Both the position numbers and the translations under genes were made by a program. From the NCBI GenBank assembly GCA_902770845.1, contig CACXUV010000016.1, positions 1 through 33,151 on the forward strand: DNA of 33,151 bases. Reading direction: 5' to 3'. This stretch comes from an uncultured Prevotellaceae bacterium (GTDB lineage Bacteria; Bacteroidota; Bacteroidia; Bacteroidales; Bacteroidaceae). Positions 7,948 through 16,706 of the stretch are shown here, one piece after another. Numbering within the stretch: the stretch's first letter is position 1; the number at the start of each line of letters is the position of its first letter. Under the pieces are notes generated by a model, which was given only the letters and a program-made list of their open reading frames with translations, was not told the origin of the DNA and ran no database searches.

Positions 7948-8719
7948 ACAGAAACTGGACATGACACGCATTCCGCAGCATGTTGCCATCATCATGGACG
8001 GCAACGGGCGCTGGGCCACCGAGCGCGGCAAGCCGCGCTCATACGGGCATCAGGCCGGTGTGGAAACTGTCAGGCGCATCACAGCCGAATGCACACGGCT
8101 GGGCGTGAAGTATCTCACGCTATACACGTTTTCAACCGAAAACTGGAACCGCCCCGCCGACGAGGTGGCTGCCCTGATGGGGCTGGTGCTCTCGTCGCTC
8201 GAAGAAGAAATCTTCCAGAAGAACAATGTGCGACTGCGCGTCATTGGCGACATGAAGCGACTGCCCGAAACGCTGCAGAAGAAACTGTGGGAGACGATGG
8301 AGCACACCGCCGAAAACGACGCAATGACCATGGTCGTGGCCCTGAGCTACTCCAGCCGCTGGGAGATGACCGATGCCGTGCGCGAGATGGTGCCCGGCAT
8401 CCTGGCTGACTACGAGGCGGGCTACTCCACAGAAGAGATTTGCAACCGCATCACTGAAGACACCATCAGTCAGCACCTGAACACCTATTTCATGCCCGAC
8501 CCCGACCTGCTCATACGCACGGGCGGCGAGCTGCGCATCAGCAACTACCTGCTTTGGCAAATAGCCTACAGCGAGCTGTATTTCTGCAACACCTACTGGC
8601 CCGACTTCAGCGAGGCCGACCTGCATGCGGCCATTGCCAGCTATCAGCACAGGCAGCGCCGTTTCGGAAAGACCGAAGCACAGGTGGAGAGCGAACAATC
8701 CACTTCTGAAAACGCATAG
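7934..8719 (+). CDS. uppS: Isoprenyl transferase (undecaprenyl diphosphate synthase)
   Basis: This cytosolic cis-prenyltransferase condenses isopentenyl diphosphates onto farnesyl diphosphate to make the C55 lipid carrier for peptidoglycan and surface glycans. The 261-residue frame from MTETEQ shows the family signatures [13 protein letters not shown] (catalytic Asp22), [16 protein letters not shown], and [19 protein letters not shown] near the C-terminus. I choose ATG 7934, which overlaps the upstream gene by 14 bases; a longer frame from 7901 adds 11 residues not typical of the family. It sits between the PorG-like gene and bamA, the standard Bacteroidota order. Confidence 0.96.
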   Translation: MTETEQKLDMTRIPQHVAIIMDGNGRWATERGKPRSYGHQAGVETVRRITAECTRLGVKYLTLYTFSTENWNRPADEVAALMGLVLSSLEEEIFQKNNVRLRVIGDMKRLPETLQKKLWETMEHTAENDAMTMVVALSYSSRWEMTDAVREMVPGILADYEAGYSTEEICNRITEDTISQHLNTYFMPDPDLLIRTGGELRISNYLLWQIAYSELYFCNTYWPDFSEADLHAAIASYQHRQRRFGKTEAQVESEQSTSENA

Positions 8720-8739
8720 AAGCAAGAACGAAAAAGAGT

Positions 8740-11442
8740 ATGACTATCAACAAAGGAATGACAGCACGACCAGCCGGCACCCTTCGAAGTGGAAGAGTGC
8801 GGGGCTGGCTCTGCCTGTTGGCTTTTTCCCTTTTACTTGCAACCCACGTTGCGGCACAGAACATCATCGTCAATCCCGAAATATCTTATGCCGGCACACC
8901 GCGACAGTGCGAGATTGGAGGCATTGCCGTCGACGGCGTCGAAGGCTATGAAGACATTGTGATTGTGGGCCTCTCGGGCCTGTCGGTGGGGCAGAACATC
9001 ACCGTGCCCGGCCCGGAGATAACCGAGGCCGTGAAGCGATACTGGAAGCACGGACTCTTCTCGAAGTGCACCATCACGGCCGACAGCATCGTGAGCTCCA
9101 AGGTCTATCTGACCATACACCTGGCCATGCGCCCCAAAATCACCGACATCACCTACAATGGTGTGAAGAAAAGCGAGCGCGAAGACCTGGAGGCCAAGCT
9201 GGGCATGGCCAAGGGAATGAGCCTGACCAAGAACCTCATTGACCGCGCCAAGATCCTGGCCAAGAAGTACTTCGACGAGAAGGGCTTCAAGAATGCCGAG
9301 GTGGAAATATTGCAGCGCGACGACGTCACGGGCAAGAACCAGGTGGTGCTCGACGTGAACATCGACAAGCGCTCGAAGATGAAGGTGCGCCACATCATCT
9401 TCGAAGGCAACAACCAGCTGAAGGACGCCAAGATCAAGGGAAACATCTTCAACAAGGGTTCTTTCGGAAAAATACGCGAGGCGGGTAAGTTCTATTCCCT
9501 CTTCAAGTCGAAGAAGTTCACCAACGAGCGCTACGAAGAGGCCAAGAAGGCACTCATCGACAAGTACAACGAGCTGGGATTCCGCGACGCCACCATCCTG
9601 GAAGACTCTGTGTGGAACCACGACGAGAAACACGTCAACGTGCTGGTCAAGGTGGAAGAGGGCGACAAGTACTATCTGCGCAACGTGAGCTGGGTGGGCA
9701 ACACCGTGGCCACCACCGACGGACTGAACAAGACACTGGGCATGAGCACCGGCGACGTCTACAACCAGCGCCTCATCAACAAGCGACTGCTGGAAGACGA
9801 GGATGCCGTGCACAACTTCTACTACAACAACGGCTACGTGTTCTCCAGCGTCGAACCCACCGAGGTGAACATCGTGGGCGACTCCATCGATCTGGAGGTT
9901 CGCATCAGCGAGGGACCGCAGGCCCACCTGAACAACGTGCGCATCTTTGGCAACGACCGCCTGTATGAAGAGGTGGTGCGGCGCGAACTGCGCACCAAGC
10001 CCGGCGACCTGTTCTCCAAAGACGCACTCATGCGCTCGGCTCGCGAGATTGCCTCCATGGGCTATTTCGACCCCGAAAGCGTCAACCCCGACGTGCGACC
10101 CAACTACGACGACGGAACCGTCGACATCAACTGGAACCTGGAGCAGAAGTCAAACGACCAGCTCGAGCTGTCGCTGGGCTGGGGACAGACCGGCATCATT
10201 GGCCGCGTGGGCGTCAAGTTCAACAACTTCTCGATGCGCAACCTGCTGGGCAAGAACAAGCTGCACCGTGGCTTCCTGCCTGCCGGCGACGGAGAGCAGA
10301 TTGGCCTGAACTTCCAGACCAACGGACGCTACTACAGCTCGCTCAGCGCAAACTACAGCACGGGCTGGTTTGGCGGCAAGCGACCCAATGCCTTCAACGT
10401 GGGAGCCTACTACTCCAAGCAGAGCGACGTGTCGAGCACCTACTACAACAATGCCTGGATGAACTCCATGTATGGCTACTACGGCGGCTACGGCACCTAC
10501 AACAACGGCTATTACAACAACTACGAAAGCTTCTACGACGACGATAAGTACGTCAAGCTGCTGGGCATCTCAGTGGGATGGGGCAAGCGTCTGCGCTGGC
10601 CCGACGACTACTTCCAGCTGTCGGCCACGCTGGCCTATCAGCGCTACATGCTGAAGGACTGGCGCTACTTCCTCATCTCCAACGGCAACTGCAACAACCT
10701 GAACTTCGGACTGACGCTCAGCCGCACCTCTACCGACAACCCCCTCTTCCCCCGTCGCGGTTCCGAATTTTCCATCTCGGTCACGCTCACGCCACCCTGG
10801 TCGCTCTTCGACGGCAAGGACTATGGCGCAATGGCCACGGCCGAAACCTACAACAACGACTCGGAACGCTATCAGAAAGAGCAGCAGGAGAAGTATCGCT
10901 GGATTGAGTACCACAAGTGGAAATTCAAGACGCGCACCTTCACACCCCTCACCAACGGTGCCAAGTGCTTCGTGCTCATGACCCGTGTGGAAATGGGCAT
11001 ACTCGGAGCCTACAACAAAGACAAGAAATCGCCCTTCGAAACATTCTATATGGGTGGCGACGGCATGAGCGGCTACAGCACCAGCTATGCCGAAGAGACC
11101 ATCGGACTGCGCGGCTACGACAACGGTTCGCTCACGCCCTACGGCAACAGCGGCTATGCCTACGACCGCTTCTCGCTCGAGCTGCGCTACCCCTTCATGC
11201 TGGGCAACACCACCATCTACGGACTGGGATTTGCCGAGGCCGGCAATGCCTGGAACGAGGTGAAGAAATTCAACCCCTTCGACATGAAGCGTTCGGCCGG
11301 CTTCGGCGTGCGCATCTTCCTGCCCATGGTGGGTCTGATGGGTATCGACTGGGCCTATGGTTTCGACAAGGTGTATAAGGGCACGGCCCAGGAAGCACGC
11401 GGCGGCAGCCAGTTCCACTTCGTGCTGGGACAGGAGTTCTGA
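8740..11442 (+). CDS. bamA: Outer membrane protein assembly factor BamA
   Basis: This 900-residue Omp85 protein is the core of the machine that folds and inserts outer-membrane beta-barrels. It has a signal peptide (ending THVAAQ), about five POTRA domains (roughly 45-460; for example DITYNGVKKSEREDLEAKL and VRHIIFEGNNQLKD), and a C-terminal 16-strand-type barrel ending FHFVLGQEF with the terminal aromatic expected of barrels. IGLRGYDNGSLTP carries the conserved RGY/F-type lid-loop motif. An unusual Tyr/Asn/Gly-rich insertion at about residues 568-602 probably extends an extracellular loop. It follows uppS by 20 bases and precedes two skp-like chaperone genes that hand over client barrels. 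Confidence 0.96.
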   Translation: MTINKGMTARPAGTLRSGRVRGWLCLLAFSLLLATHVAAQNIIVNPEISYAGTPRQCEIGGIAVDGVEGYEDIVIVGLSGLSVGQNITVPGPEITEAVKRYWKHGLFSKCTITADSIVSSKVYLTIHLAMRPKITDITYNGVKKSEREDLEAKLGMAKGMSLTKNLIDRAKILAKKYFDEKGFKNAEVEILQRDDVTGKNQVVLDVNIDKRSKMKVRHIIFEGNNQLKDAKIKGNIFNKGSFGKIREAGKFYSLFKSKKFTNERYEEAKKALIDKYNELGFRDATILEDSVWNHDEKHVNVLVKVEEGDKYYLRNVSWVGNTVATTDGLNKTLGMSTGDVYNQRLINKRLLEDEDAVHNFYYNNGYVFSSVEPTEVNIVGDSIDLEVRISEGPQAHLNNVRIFGNDRLYEEVVRRELRTKPGDLFSKDALMRSAREIASMGYFDPESVNPDVRPNYDDGTVDINWNLEQKSNDQLELSLGWGQTGIIGRVGVKFNNFSMRNLLGKNKLHRGFLPAGDGEQIGLNFQTNGRYYSSLSANYSTGWFGGKRPNAFNVGAYYSKQSDVSSTYYNNAWMNSMYGYYGGYGTYNNGYYNNYESFYDDDKYVKLLGISVGWGKRLRWPDDYFQLSATLAYQRYMLKDWRYFLISNGNCNNLNFGLTLSRTSTDNPLFPRRGSEFSISVTLTPPWSLFDGKDYGAMATAETYNNDSERYQKEQQEKYRWIEYHKWKFKTRTFTPLTNGAKCFVLMTRVEMGILGAYNKDKKSPFETFYMGGDGMSGYSTSYAEETIGLRGYDNGSLTPYGNSGYAYDRFSLELRYPFMLGNTTIYGLGFAEAGNAWNEVKKFNPFDMKRSAGFGVRIFLPMVGLMGIDWAYGFDKVYKGTAQEARGGSQFHFVLGQEF

Positions 11443-11527
11443 GCAGCCTCACACCCGCCCCCGCTTCAGCAGTGCAGGGCAGAACAAGAAGAAACAACAT
11501 TATTAATGACAGAAAAAACAGAATATC

Positions 11528-12094
11528 ATGAAGTGTCTAAGTAAGAAAACAGCAACACCGTCGGCTCGCCGCCATTCAGTGAGCAGCTGGCGCTGGGCCT
11601 GCCTGTTGGCCCTGTTCTTCAGTCTGAATGCCTCTGCGCAGAAGTTTGCCCTGGTCGACATGGACTATATCTTCAAGAACATACCCGCCTATGAGCGTGC
11701 CAACGAGCAGCTGCAGCAGGTGTCGCGCAAGTGGCAGGCCGAGGTCGATGCCCTTTCCACCGAGGCCCAGACCCTGTACAAGAACTACCAGAACGAGGTG
11801 GTGTTCCTTTCCAACGAGCAGAAGAAAGCCCGCCAGGACGCCATCATGCAGAAAGAAAAAGAGGCCGCCGACCTGAAGCGCAAGTACTTCGGCCCCGAAG
11901 GCGAGCTGTTCAAGAAGCGCACCTCGCTCATGACCCCAATCCAGGAAGAAGTCTACAATGCCATCAAGGACGTGTCCGACCTGCGCGGCTATCAGCTCGT
12001 GCTCGACCGTGCCAGCGACACCGGCATCATCTTCGGCTCGCCCAAGATCGACATCAGCAACGAAGTGCTCTCAAAACTGGGCTACAGTAATTAA
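11528..12094 (+). CDS. OmpH/Skp family periplasmic chaperone, first copy
   Basis: This 188-residue protein has a long N-region, a hydrophobic signal core and a cleavage site near NASAQ. The mature part begins FALVDMDYIFKNIPAYERA, the standard OmpH/Skp opening, followed by long Lys/Glu/Gln-rich helices that form the tentacles (about 60-140), and ends in a short beta-rich domain (GYQLVLDRAS). Skp trimers hold unfolded outer-membrane proteins in the periplasm on the way to BamA. The 85 bases after bamA contain no clear promoter, so it is probably in the bamA operon. The basic N-terminal extension before the signal core suggests translation could also begin further in, but no internal ATG is available. 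Confidence 0.93.
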   Translation: MKCLSKKTATPSARRHSVSSWRWACLLALFFSLNASAQKFALVDMDYIFKNIPAYERANEQLQQVSRKWQAEVDALSTEAQTLYKNYQNEVVFLSNEQKKARQDAIMQKEKEAADLKRKYFGPEGELFKKRTSLMTPIQEEVYNAIKDVSDLRGYQLVLDRASDTGIIFGSPKIDISNEVLSKLGYSN

Positions 12095-12112
12095 AAATTA
12101 TAAACAACAACA

Positions 12113-12616
12113 ATGAAAAAACTTATTCTTTGCGCCATTTGCGCAATCTGCGGACTCTCCGCACAGGCTCAGGCCAAGTTTGGCCACGTCAACACGCAGG
12201 AAATCATTCAGGCCATGCCCGAGTTTGCCACTGCCCGCACCGAAATCGAAGCCCTCACAAAGCAGTATGAGGCCGATCTGAAGTCGATGCAGGACGAACT
12301 GCAGAAGAAGGGCGACGCCTTCGAGAAGGAGCAGGCCACCCTGCCCGACAACATCAAGCAGCGTCGTCAGCAGGAGCTGCAGGACATGTATCAGAAGATT
12401 CAGCAGAGCTATCAGGACAACCAGCAGGCACTGGCCAAGGCTCAGCAGGAGAAGATGCAGGCCATCACCACCAAGGTGGTCGACGCCATCAAGGAAGTGG
12501 GCCAGGCCGGCGGCTACGTCTACATCATGGAGATGGGAGCCGGCATTCCCTACATCAGCACCACGCTTTCCACCGACGTCACCGCACAGGTCAAGGCTAA
12601 GCTGGGTCTGAAGTAA
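12113..12616 (+). CDS. OmpH/Skp family periplasmic chaperone, second copy
   Basis: This 167-residue protein follows the first copy by 18 bases. It has a signal peptide ending SAQAQA, the opening KFGHVNTQEIIQAMPEFATA, a Gln/Lys/Glu-rich coiled-coil region (about 45-125), and a C-terminal GYVYIMEMGAGIPYIS segment. The two paralogues are clearly diverged, so they may have different clients or form mixed trimers (inference). Tandem Skp-like genes after bamA are common in Bacteroidota. The 22-bp dyad array starts 36 bases after its stop. Confidence 0.95.
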   Translation: MKKLILCAICAICGLSAQAQAKFGHVNTQEIIQAMPEFATARTEIEALTKQYEADLKSMQDELQKKGDAFEKEQATLPDNIKQRRQQELQDMYQKIQQSYQDNQQALAKAQQEKMQAITTKVVDAIKEVGQAGGYVYIMEMGAGIPYISTTLSTDVTAQVKAKLGLK

Positions 12617-12651
12617 CCGCAGCGACTGCGCCGACGCAGTTCAACCCATTT

Positions 12652-12736
12652 CGTACAAGGCCCCTGTACCATTCGTACAAGGGCCTTGTACGTTTAGTAC
12701 ATGGCCTGTGTACTTTTCGTACATGGCCCATGTACG
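12652..12736. repeat. Tandem array of four 19-bp dyads at 22-bp period (array 2)
   Basis: Units start at 12652, 12674, 12696 and 12718, exactly 22 bp apart. Unit 2 is CGTACAAGGGCCTTGTACG and unit 4 is CGTACATGGCCCATGTACG, both perfect dyads about one central base; units 1 and 3 carry a few mismatches. The 3-bp spacers are ATT, TTT and TTT. The array fills the gap between the converging ends of the second skp gene and the helix-hairpin-helix gene. Its 19+3 design matches the array at 1978-2084, although the arms (GTACAAGG/GTACATGG against CAACGGGG) are unrelated. Confidence 0.92.
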
Positions 12737-12743
12737 AAAGCAC

Positions 12744-14759
12744 TCACAGCCGCCAGCGCAGTTGCAGATGAAGGTCGGTCTGCCGGTTGCTGTCTATTTG
12801 CTGCAAGCCCGTGCCAATGGTGCTGCGGTCGTAGTAGTGGGTGTGGCCCAGTTTGAGCATGAGCCGCAGGTGGTGGCTTGCCGAATAGCTGCCCGTGAAG
12901 GCCAGACGGAGACCTTTCCCGTAGAAGGAGGGAAAGGAAAACTCGTGGGGCAACTGGCGCTCATAGGTGTAGATGCGGCTGTTGTAGGAGTCGGTGTGGA
13001 AATAGGCTGCCGAAAGGTTCAGCGTGCATGCACGGTGCTTCCAGCCCAGTCGCTGGGCAATCATCCAGCCATAGTCGCTGGTGGTGTTGATGGCTTTCAC
13101 GGCGTCGGCCTGCGTGCTGAGGCTAAAGCCCTGCCTGGTGCTGCGGGAAAAGCTGAGCCGCAGGCGGTGCTCGTCGCGCTGCTGCAAGGCTGTCTTGTCG
13201 GCATTGTCCTGCTGTCGGCGGTGCAGTCGGTAGCGAAGTTTCAGCCACCATTGTTTTTTCTGATAGGCAATCTCGGAGAAATAGTCCTGGGCTGCCGATG
13301 ACTGCGACACCCGATAGCGTGCCCAGGGAAAGTAGGCCCAGTCGGCATAGGCCGTGACGTGTAGCGCAGACAGCGGTTGCCAGGTGGCACCCAGATACAA
13401 GCCGCTCTCGTTCTGAACGTGTCCCCCCTCGCTGAAGGCGTGGCCCTGCAAGGCTGTGTAGCGATAGCTGTAGAAGCGCTGCAGCGCCATGAGGCTCAGT
13501 CGGGCCGAGGGCTGATAGCTCAGGGCGTTGAGCGTGGCCACGGCTCCATGGCCGTCGATGGCCGTTTCGCCGCTCAGCGTGAAGCGGTGGTGGTTGTAGC
13601 CATAGTCAAGGCTGGCGTTCACGAAGTCTTGACCGCTGGCCTGATAGCGTCTGAAGAGCTGCTGTGTGTTGGGACTGAGCCGCCGGTCCAGGTGGAAATA
13701 GGCCGCCGTGAGGCCCGCATGCCAGCCGTTGCGGCGATAGTTGGCCACAGCCCCTGCAGCTGTCTGGTGGGTGTTGTGCTTCTTCAGCATCTCGGTGGGC
13801 GTGCGGTGATAGCCGTTGGTCAGTAGGGTACTGGCCGACTGGTCGTCGTTCAGAGTGGCGTCGAGCGGACGGTAGGAGGCAAAAAGCGTCAGTTTCAGGG
13901 TCTTGTTGGGAGCCAGTGTGGCAGCGGCTCCCTGAAAATAGTCGGCCACGGAGCGCGAGGCGTGGGGCCGCAGGGTGTTTGTCTGTCGGCCAAGTTGCTG
14001 CATGGCAGCCAGTTTTCCAAGCGAGAAGCTGTTGTTGAGTACCAGGCCCATGGCCGAAGAGAGCTTGTATTTGCCTACGATGACCTTTTCGACGATTCCC
14101 AGCTGGCCCATTTGCAGGTAGTAGGAGTAGGCATCGTAGCCCCATGTGTTGCGGTTGGCAAAAAACGGTTCGCCTGCATCCTGTGCGCCCACCAGACCCA
14201 GTCGCAGGCGTTTTCCGCAAGAAAACTCATAGCGCAGCGAGTGGCGGTAGCGATAGCCCAGATAGCCGTTGCGGTCGCCCTGCCGTTCATAGAAGGGCAC
14301 GCGCGCGGCTATTGTAAGTTCGTGGCGGCCGCTGCGCAGCAGGCTTGAGAGCGAGGGGATGTGGGCCGCAGACGCTTGCTCGCCCGCATAGACAAAGAAG
14401 GGCAGCAGCTGCAGCTGCCGATAGTCCATCGACGGCACCATCCTGAGTTCCGACAGGGAGCGCATGGGCCCGTAGCGATCCAGATATTCCATCAGGTCCA
14501 TGACCTGCTGAGCTGAGAGGAAGGGCAGCTGCTCCAGTTCGCTGCGCGTGGCTTGGTTCAGGTTGATGGGGTGGTCGGCCAGTTGCTGCAGCAACTCGAA
14601 GGTGTTGTTGGCAGCATCTTCATCGTCGGGCTCTGCGTCGTCAGTGAGTTCCTGCCACACTTCTTCCCACGAGTCGTTGGCCTTTTCCTGTGCCGTCATG
14701 GACAGGAAAAAGCAGCAAAGAGCGGCAAGAAGTGGCAGTCGGAGGCGCAACATGGTCAT
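12744..14759 (-). CDS. Exported helix-hairpin-helix protein with predicted beta-barrel C-terminus
   Basis: This protein has about 671 residues from ATG 14759; a GTG at 14780 would add seven residues. A signal peptide (hydrophobic LPLLAALCCFFLSMTAQ) is followed by an acidic stretch and then a helix-hairpin-helix region at about 60-120 (INLNQATRSELEQLPFLSAQQ and LSELRMVPSMDYRQLQLLPFF), like ComEA-type HHH units. The remaining ~540 residues are rich in alternating aromatic/polar strands (GYRYRHSLRYEFSCGKRLRLGL) and end LHLQLRWRL, which suggests an outer-membrane barrel. Proteins of this size and make-up are common in Bacteroidota without an established function. A DNA-related role is suggested only by the HHH motifs. 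It lies downstream of kduD behind a hairpin. Confidence 0.85.
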   Translation of the reverse strand: MTMLRLRLPLLAALCCFFLSMTAQEKANDSWEEVWQELTDDAEPDDEDAANNTFELLQQLADHPINLNQATRSELEQLPFLSAQQVMDLMEYLDRYGPMRSLSELRMVPSMDYRQLQLLPFFVYAGEQASAAHIPSLSSLLRSGRHELTIAARVPFYERQGDRNGYLGYRYRHSLRYEFSCGKRLRLGLVGAQDAGEPFFANRNTWGYDAYSYYLQMGQLGIVEKVIVGKYKLSSAMGLVLNNSFSLGKLAAMQQLGRQTNTLRPHASRSVADYFQGAAATLAPNKTLKLTLFASYRPLDATLNDDQSASTLLTNGYHRTPTEMLKKHNTHQTAAGAVANYRRNGWHAGLTAAYFHLDRRLSPNTQQLFRRYQASGQDFVNASLDYGYNHHRFTLSGETAIDGHGAVATLNALSYQPSARLSLMALQRFYSYRYTALQGHAFSEGGHVQNESGLYLGATWQPLSALHVTAYADWAYFPWARYRVSQSSAAQDYFSEIAYQKKQWWLKLRYRLHRRQQDNADKTALQQRDEHRLRLSFSRSTRQGFSLSTQADAVKAINTTSDYGWMIAQRLGWKHRACTLNLSAAYFHTDSYNSRIYTYERQLPHEFSFPSFYGKGLRLAFTGSYSASHHLRLMLKLGHTHYYDRSTIGTGLQQIDSNRQTDLHLQLRWRL

Positions 14760-14771
14760 ACAGAAAGAATG

Positions 14772-14812
14772 AAAGGACACCGGCCTTTCGCGAGCGAAGG
14801 CAGGTGTCCTTT
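14772..14812. terminator. Hairpin between kduD and the helix-hairpin-helix gene
   Basis: AAAGGACACC (14772-14781) pairs with GGTGTCCTTT (14803-14812), and the interior contains further pairing (CCTTtCGC with GCGaAGG). It begins 25 bases past the kduD stop and ends 13 bases before the next start codon. Only a weak uridine-rich tract follows on the minus strand (UUUCAUUCUUUCU), so it may end kduD transcription partially or act as a processing site. Confidence 0.6.
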
Positions 14813-14836
14813 GGTGTGTCTAAGCTTTTAGGTGCC

Positions 14837-15640
14837 TTACTTGGGCTGCTTGCCAATGTAGGCCAGGATGCCACCGTCGACATAGAGCACGTGGCCGTTG
14901 ACGGCATCGCTGGCATGAGAGGCCAGGAACACGGCGGGACCACCCAGTTCGGAAGGATCGAGCCAGCGGCCTGCAGGCGTCTTGGCGCAGATGAACAAGT
15001 CGAACGGATGGCGTGAGCCGTCGGGCTGACGCTCGCGCAGCGGTGCGGTCTGGGGTGTGGCAATGTAGCCCGGGCCAATGCCGTTGCACTGAATGTTGTA
15101 TTCGCCATACTCAGAGCAGATGTTGCGCGTGAGCATCTTCAGGCCACCCTTGGCAGCAGCGTAGGCCGAAACGGTCTCGCGGCCCAGTTCGCTCATCATG
15201 GAGCAGATGTTGATGATCTTGCCCTCGCGGCGCTCCATCATTTCGGGGATGACGGCGCTGGAGCAGATAAACGGACCCACCAGGTCGATGTCGATGACCT
15301 GCTGGAACTCTTCGCGCTTCATCTCGTGCATGGGAATGCGCTTGATGATGCCGGCGTTGTTCACCAGAATGTCTATCTGGCCCACTTCCTTGTGAATCTG
15401 CTCTACCAGGGCTTTCACGGCTTTCTCGTCGGTCACGTCGCACACGTAGCCCTTCACGTTCTCAATGCCAGCCTCCTTGTAGTTGGCAAAGCCACGCTCC
15501 AGGGCAGCCTCGTTGATATCGTTGAAGATAATGGTTTTGATACCTGCTGCAACAAATGCCTTTGCAATGTTGAAGCCAATGCCGTAAGATGCGCCGGTGA
15601 TCCAGGCGTTCTTACCCTCTAATGAAAAAATGTTTGCCAT
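14837..15640 (-). CDS. kduD: 2-dehydro-3-deoxy-D-gluconate 5-dehydrogenase / gluconate 5-dehydrogenase (SDR)
   Basis: This 267-residue short-chain dehydrogenase has the cofactor motif TGASYGIG (15-22), NNAG (94-97), and catalytic Ser147, Tyr160 and Lys164. With KduI it converts unsaturated-uronate breakdown products to 2-keto-3-deoxygluconate using NAD(P)H in the cytoplasm. Its KduD assignment rests on the family resemblance (IIKRIPMHEM, GPGYIATPQTAPLR) and on kduI being immediately upstream on the same strand. Close relatives are often annotated gluconate 5-dehydrogenase. The substrate is therefore inferred, though the gene pair supports pectin or glycosaminoglycan use. A C-rich hairpin (15655-15672) sits in its leader just before the start. 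Confidence 0.9.
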   Translation of the reverse strand: MANIFSLEGKNAWITGASYGIGFNIAKAFVAAGIKTIIFNDINEAALERGFANYKEAGIENVKGYVCDVTDEKAVKALVEQIHKEVGQIDILVNNAGIIKRIPMHEMKREEFQQVIDIDLVGPFICSSAVIPEMMERREGKIINICSMMSELGRETVSAYAAAKGGLKMLTRNICSEYGEYNIQCNGIGPGYIATPQTAPLRERQPDGSRHPFDLFICAKTPAGRWLDPSELGGPAVFLASHASDAVNGHVLYVDGGILAYIGKQPK

Positions 15641-15654
15641 TTGTGTTAGATGTT

Positions 15655-15680
15655 CCCCCTGGGTTCAGGGGGGTGGGGGT
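15655..15680. other. G-rich hairpin / possible G-quadruplex upstream of kduD
   Basis: CCCCCTG (15655-15661) pairs with CAGGGGG (15666-15672) around a 4-nt loop. The plus strand 15661-15679 also has four runs of at least three G (GGG, GGG, GGG, GGGGG), the minimum for a quadruplex. It lies 15 bases upstream of the kduD start, within the kduI-kduD intergenic leader, and could influence kduD translation or transcript processing. Confidence 0.5.
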
Positions 15681-15769
15681 CTGAACAAGAGTTCATTGCC
15701 CCGTTTAGTTAAACTTATGTGAATGTTCTCTTTTTTTCTGTTTTCCCGTTCTGTTGGCCAGCCGCCCGG

Positions 15770-16606
15770 TCAGCGCAGCGAGTCTGTGAAGTCTTGGTCT
15801 CCGTAGTCGAGATTCTCTCCCGCCATGCCCCAAATGAACGTGTAGTTGTGGGTGGCGGCGGCGCTGTGTATGCTCCACTCAGGACTGAGCACGGCCTGCT
15901 CGCCACGCATCCAGATGTGGCGCGTTTCCTGTGGCTCGCCCATGAAGTGGCACACGGCCTGGTCTTGTGGCAGTTCAAAGTAGAAGTAGGCTTCCATGCG
16001 TCGGTTGTGGGTATGGGCCGGCATGGTGTTCCACACACTGCCAGGGGCCAGTTCGGTCATGCCCATCTGCAACTGGCAGGTGGGCAGCACTTGGTTGACC
16101 AGCATTTTGTTGATGTTGCGCTCGTTCGACGTTTCCAGACTGCCCATGTGGGCCACAACGGCATCGCTCTTGGTGACCTTGCGGCAGGGGTAGGCGGCAT
16201 GGGCAGTGGCCGAATTGAAGTAGAAACGGGCTGGCTGGGCTGCGTTCTTCGAAGCGAAGAACACGTCGCGGTCGCCCCGACCAATGTAGAGGGCTTCCTT
16301 GAAGTCGAGCTCGAACACCTCGTCGCCCACGCTCACGATGCCCGGACCGCCCACGTTGTAGATGCCCACTTCGCGGCGGGTGGTGAAGAAGGGTGCCTTC
16401 AGTGGGTCGATGGCCTCGAGCTGCAACCGTTCTGCCACGGGCATGGCTCCACCCACCACCATGCGGTCGTACATGGAGTAGACCATCTGCACCTCGTCGG
16501 CCACAAAAAGACGTTCTATCAGGAAGTCGCGCCTCAAACGAGCAGTATCGTAGTGGCGCACATCGTCGGGATGTGCGGCAAAGCGAATTTCATAGTTTGT
16601 ATTCAT
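15770..16606 (-). CDS. kduI: 5-dehydro-4-deoxy-D-glucuronate isomerase
   Basis: This 278-residue cupin-type isomerase is the normal KduI length. It converts 4-deoxy-L-threo-5-hexulose uronate to 3-deoxy-D-glycero-2,5-hexodiulosonate in breakdown of pectin and related unsaturated uronides. The metal ligands are visible as His198 and His200 (PAHTHNRRMEAYFYF), Glu205 and His247 (WSIHSAAATH), aligning with the E. coli enzyme's ligands two positions earlier. The start MNTNYEIRF is preferred; an upstream in-frame ATG at 16663 lies in the promoter. It is followed by kduD after 129 bases. A good -7 box lies 25 bases upstream, so kduI-kduD has its own transcription start despite the upstream receptor gene. 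Confidence 0.96.
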   Translation of the reverse strand: MNTNYEIRFAAHPDDVRHYDTARLRRDFLIERLFVADEVQMVYSMYDRMVVGGAMPVAERLQLEAIDPLKAPFFTTRREVGIYNVGGPGIVSVGDEVFELDFKEALYIGRGDRDVFFASKNAAQPARFYFNSATAHAAYPCRKVTKSDAVVAHMGSLETSNERNINKMLVNQVLPTCQLQMGMTELAPGSVWNTMPAHTHNRRMEAYFYFELPQDQAVCHFMGEPQETRHIWMRGEQAVLSPEWSIHSAAATHNYTFIWGMAGENLDYGDQDFTDSLR

Positions 16607-16630
16607 GCTGTTTTTGATTTGTTCCAGCTG

Positions 16631-16656
16631 CAAAGATAGTGCAAATTGAACAAAAA
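16631..16656 (-). promoter_or_regulatory. Putative kduI-kduD promoter
   Basis: On the minus strand a perfect -7 box TATCTTTG (plus 16631-16638) lies 25 bases before the kduI start. TTTTTG (plus 16651-16656) is 12 bases upstream; the normal -33 spacing carries no TTTG. The arrangement matches those at 2122-2146 and 5835-5860. Confidence 0.6.
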
Positions 16657-16706
16657 GCAGCACAATCCAGTGTTAATACTTTTAAAAAAAAGACTAAACG
16701 GGGCCG

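Noticed and set aside
15698..16704. 12-bp inverted repeat flanking kduI (GCCCCGTTTAGT at 15698-15709; its complement at 16693-16704)
   Set aside because: Possible trace of a mobile cassette, but 12-bp matches are expected by chance many times across a 33-kb window and there are no target duplications or transposase.
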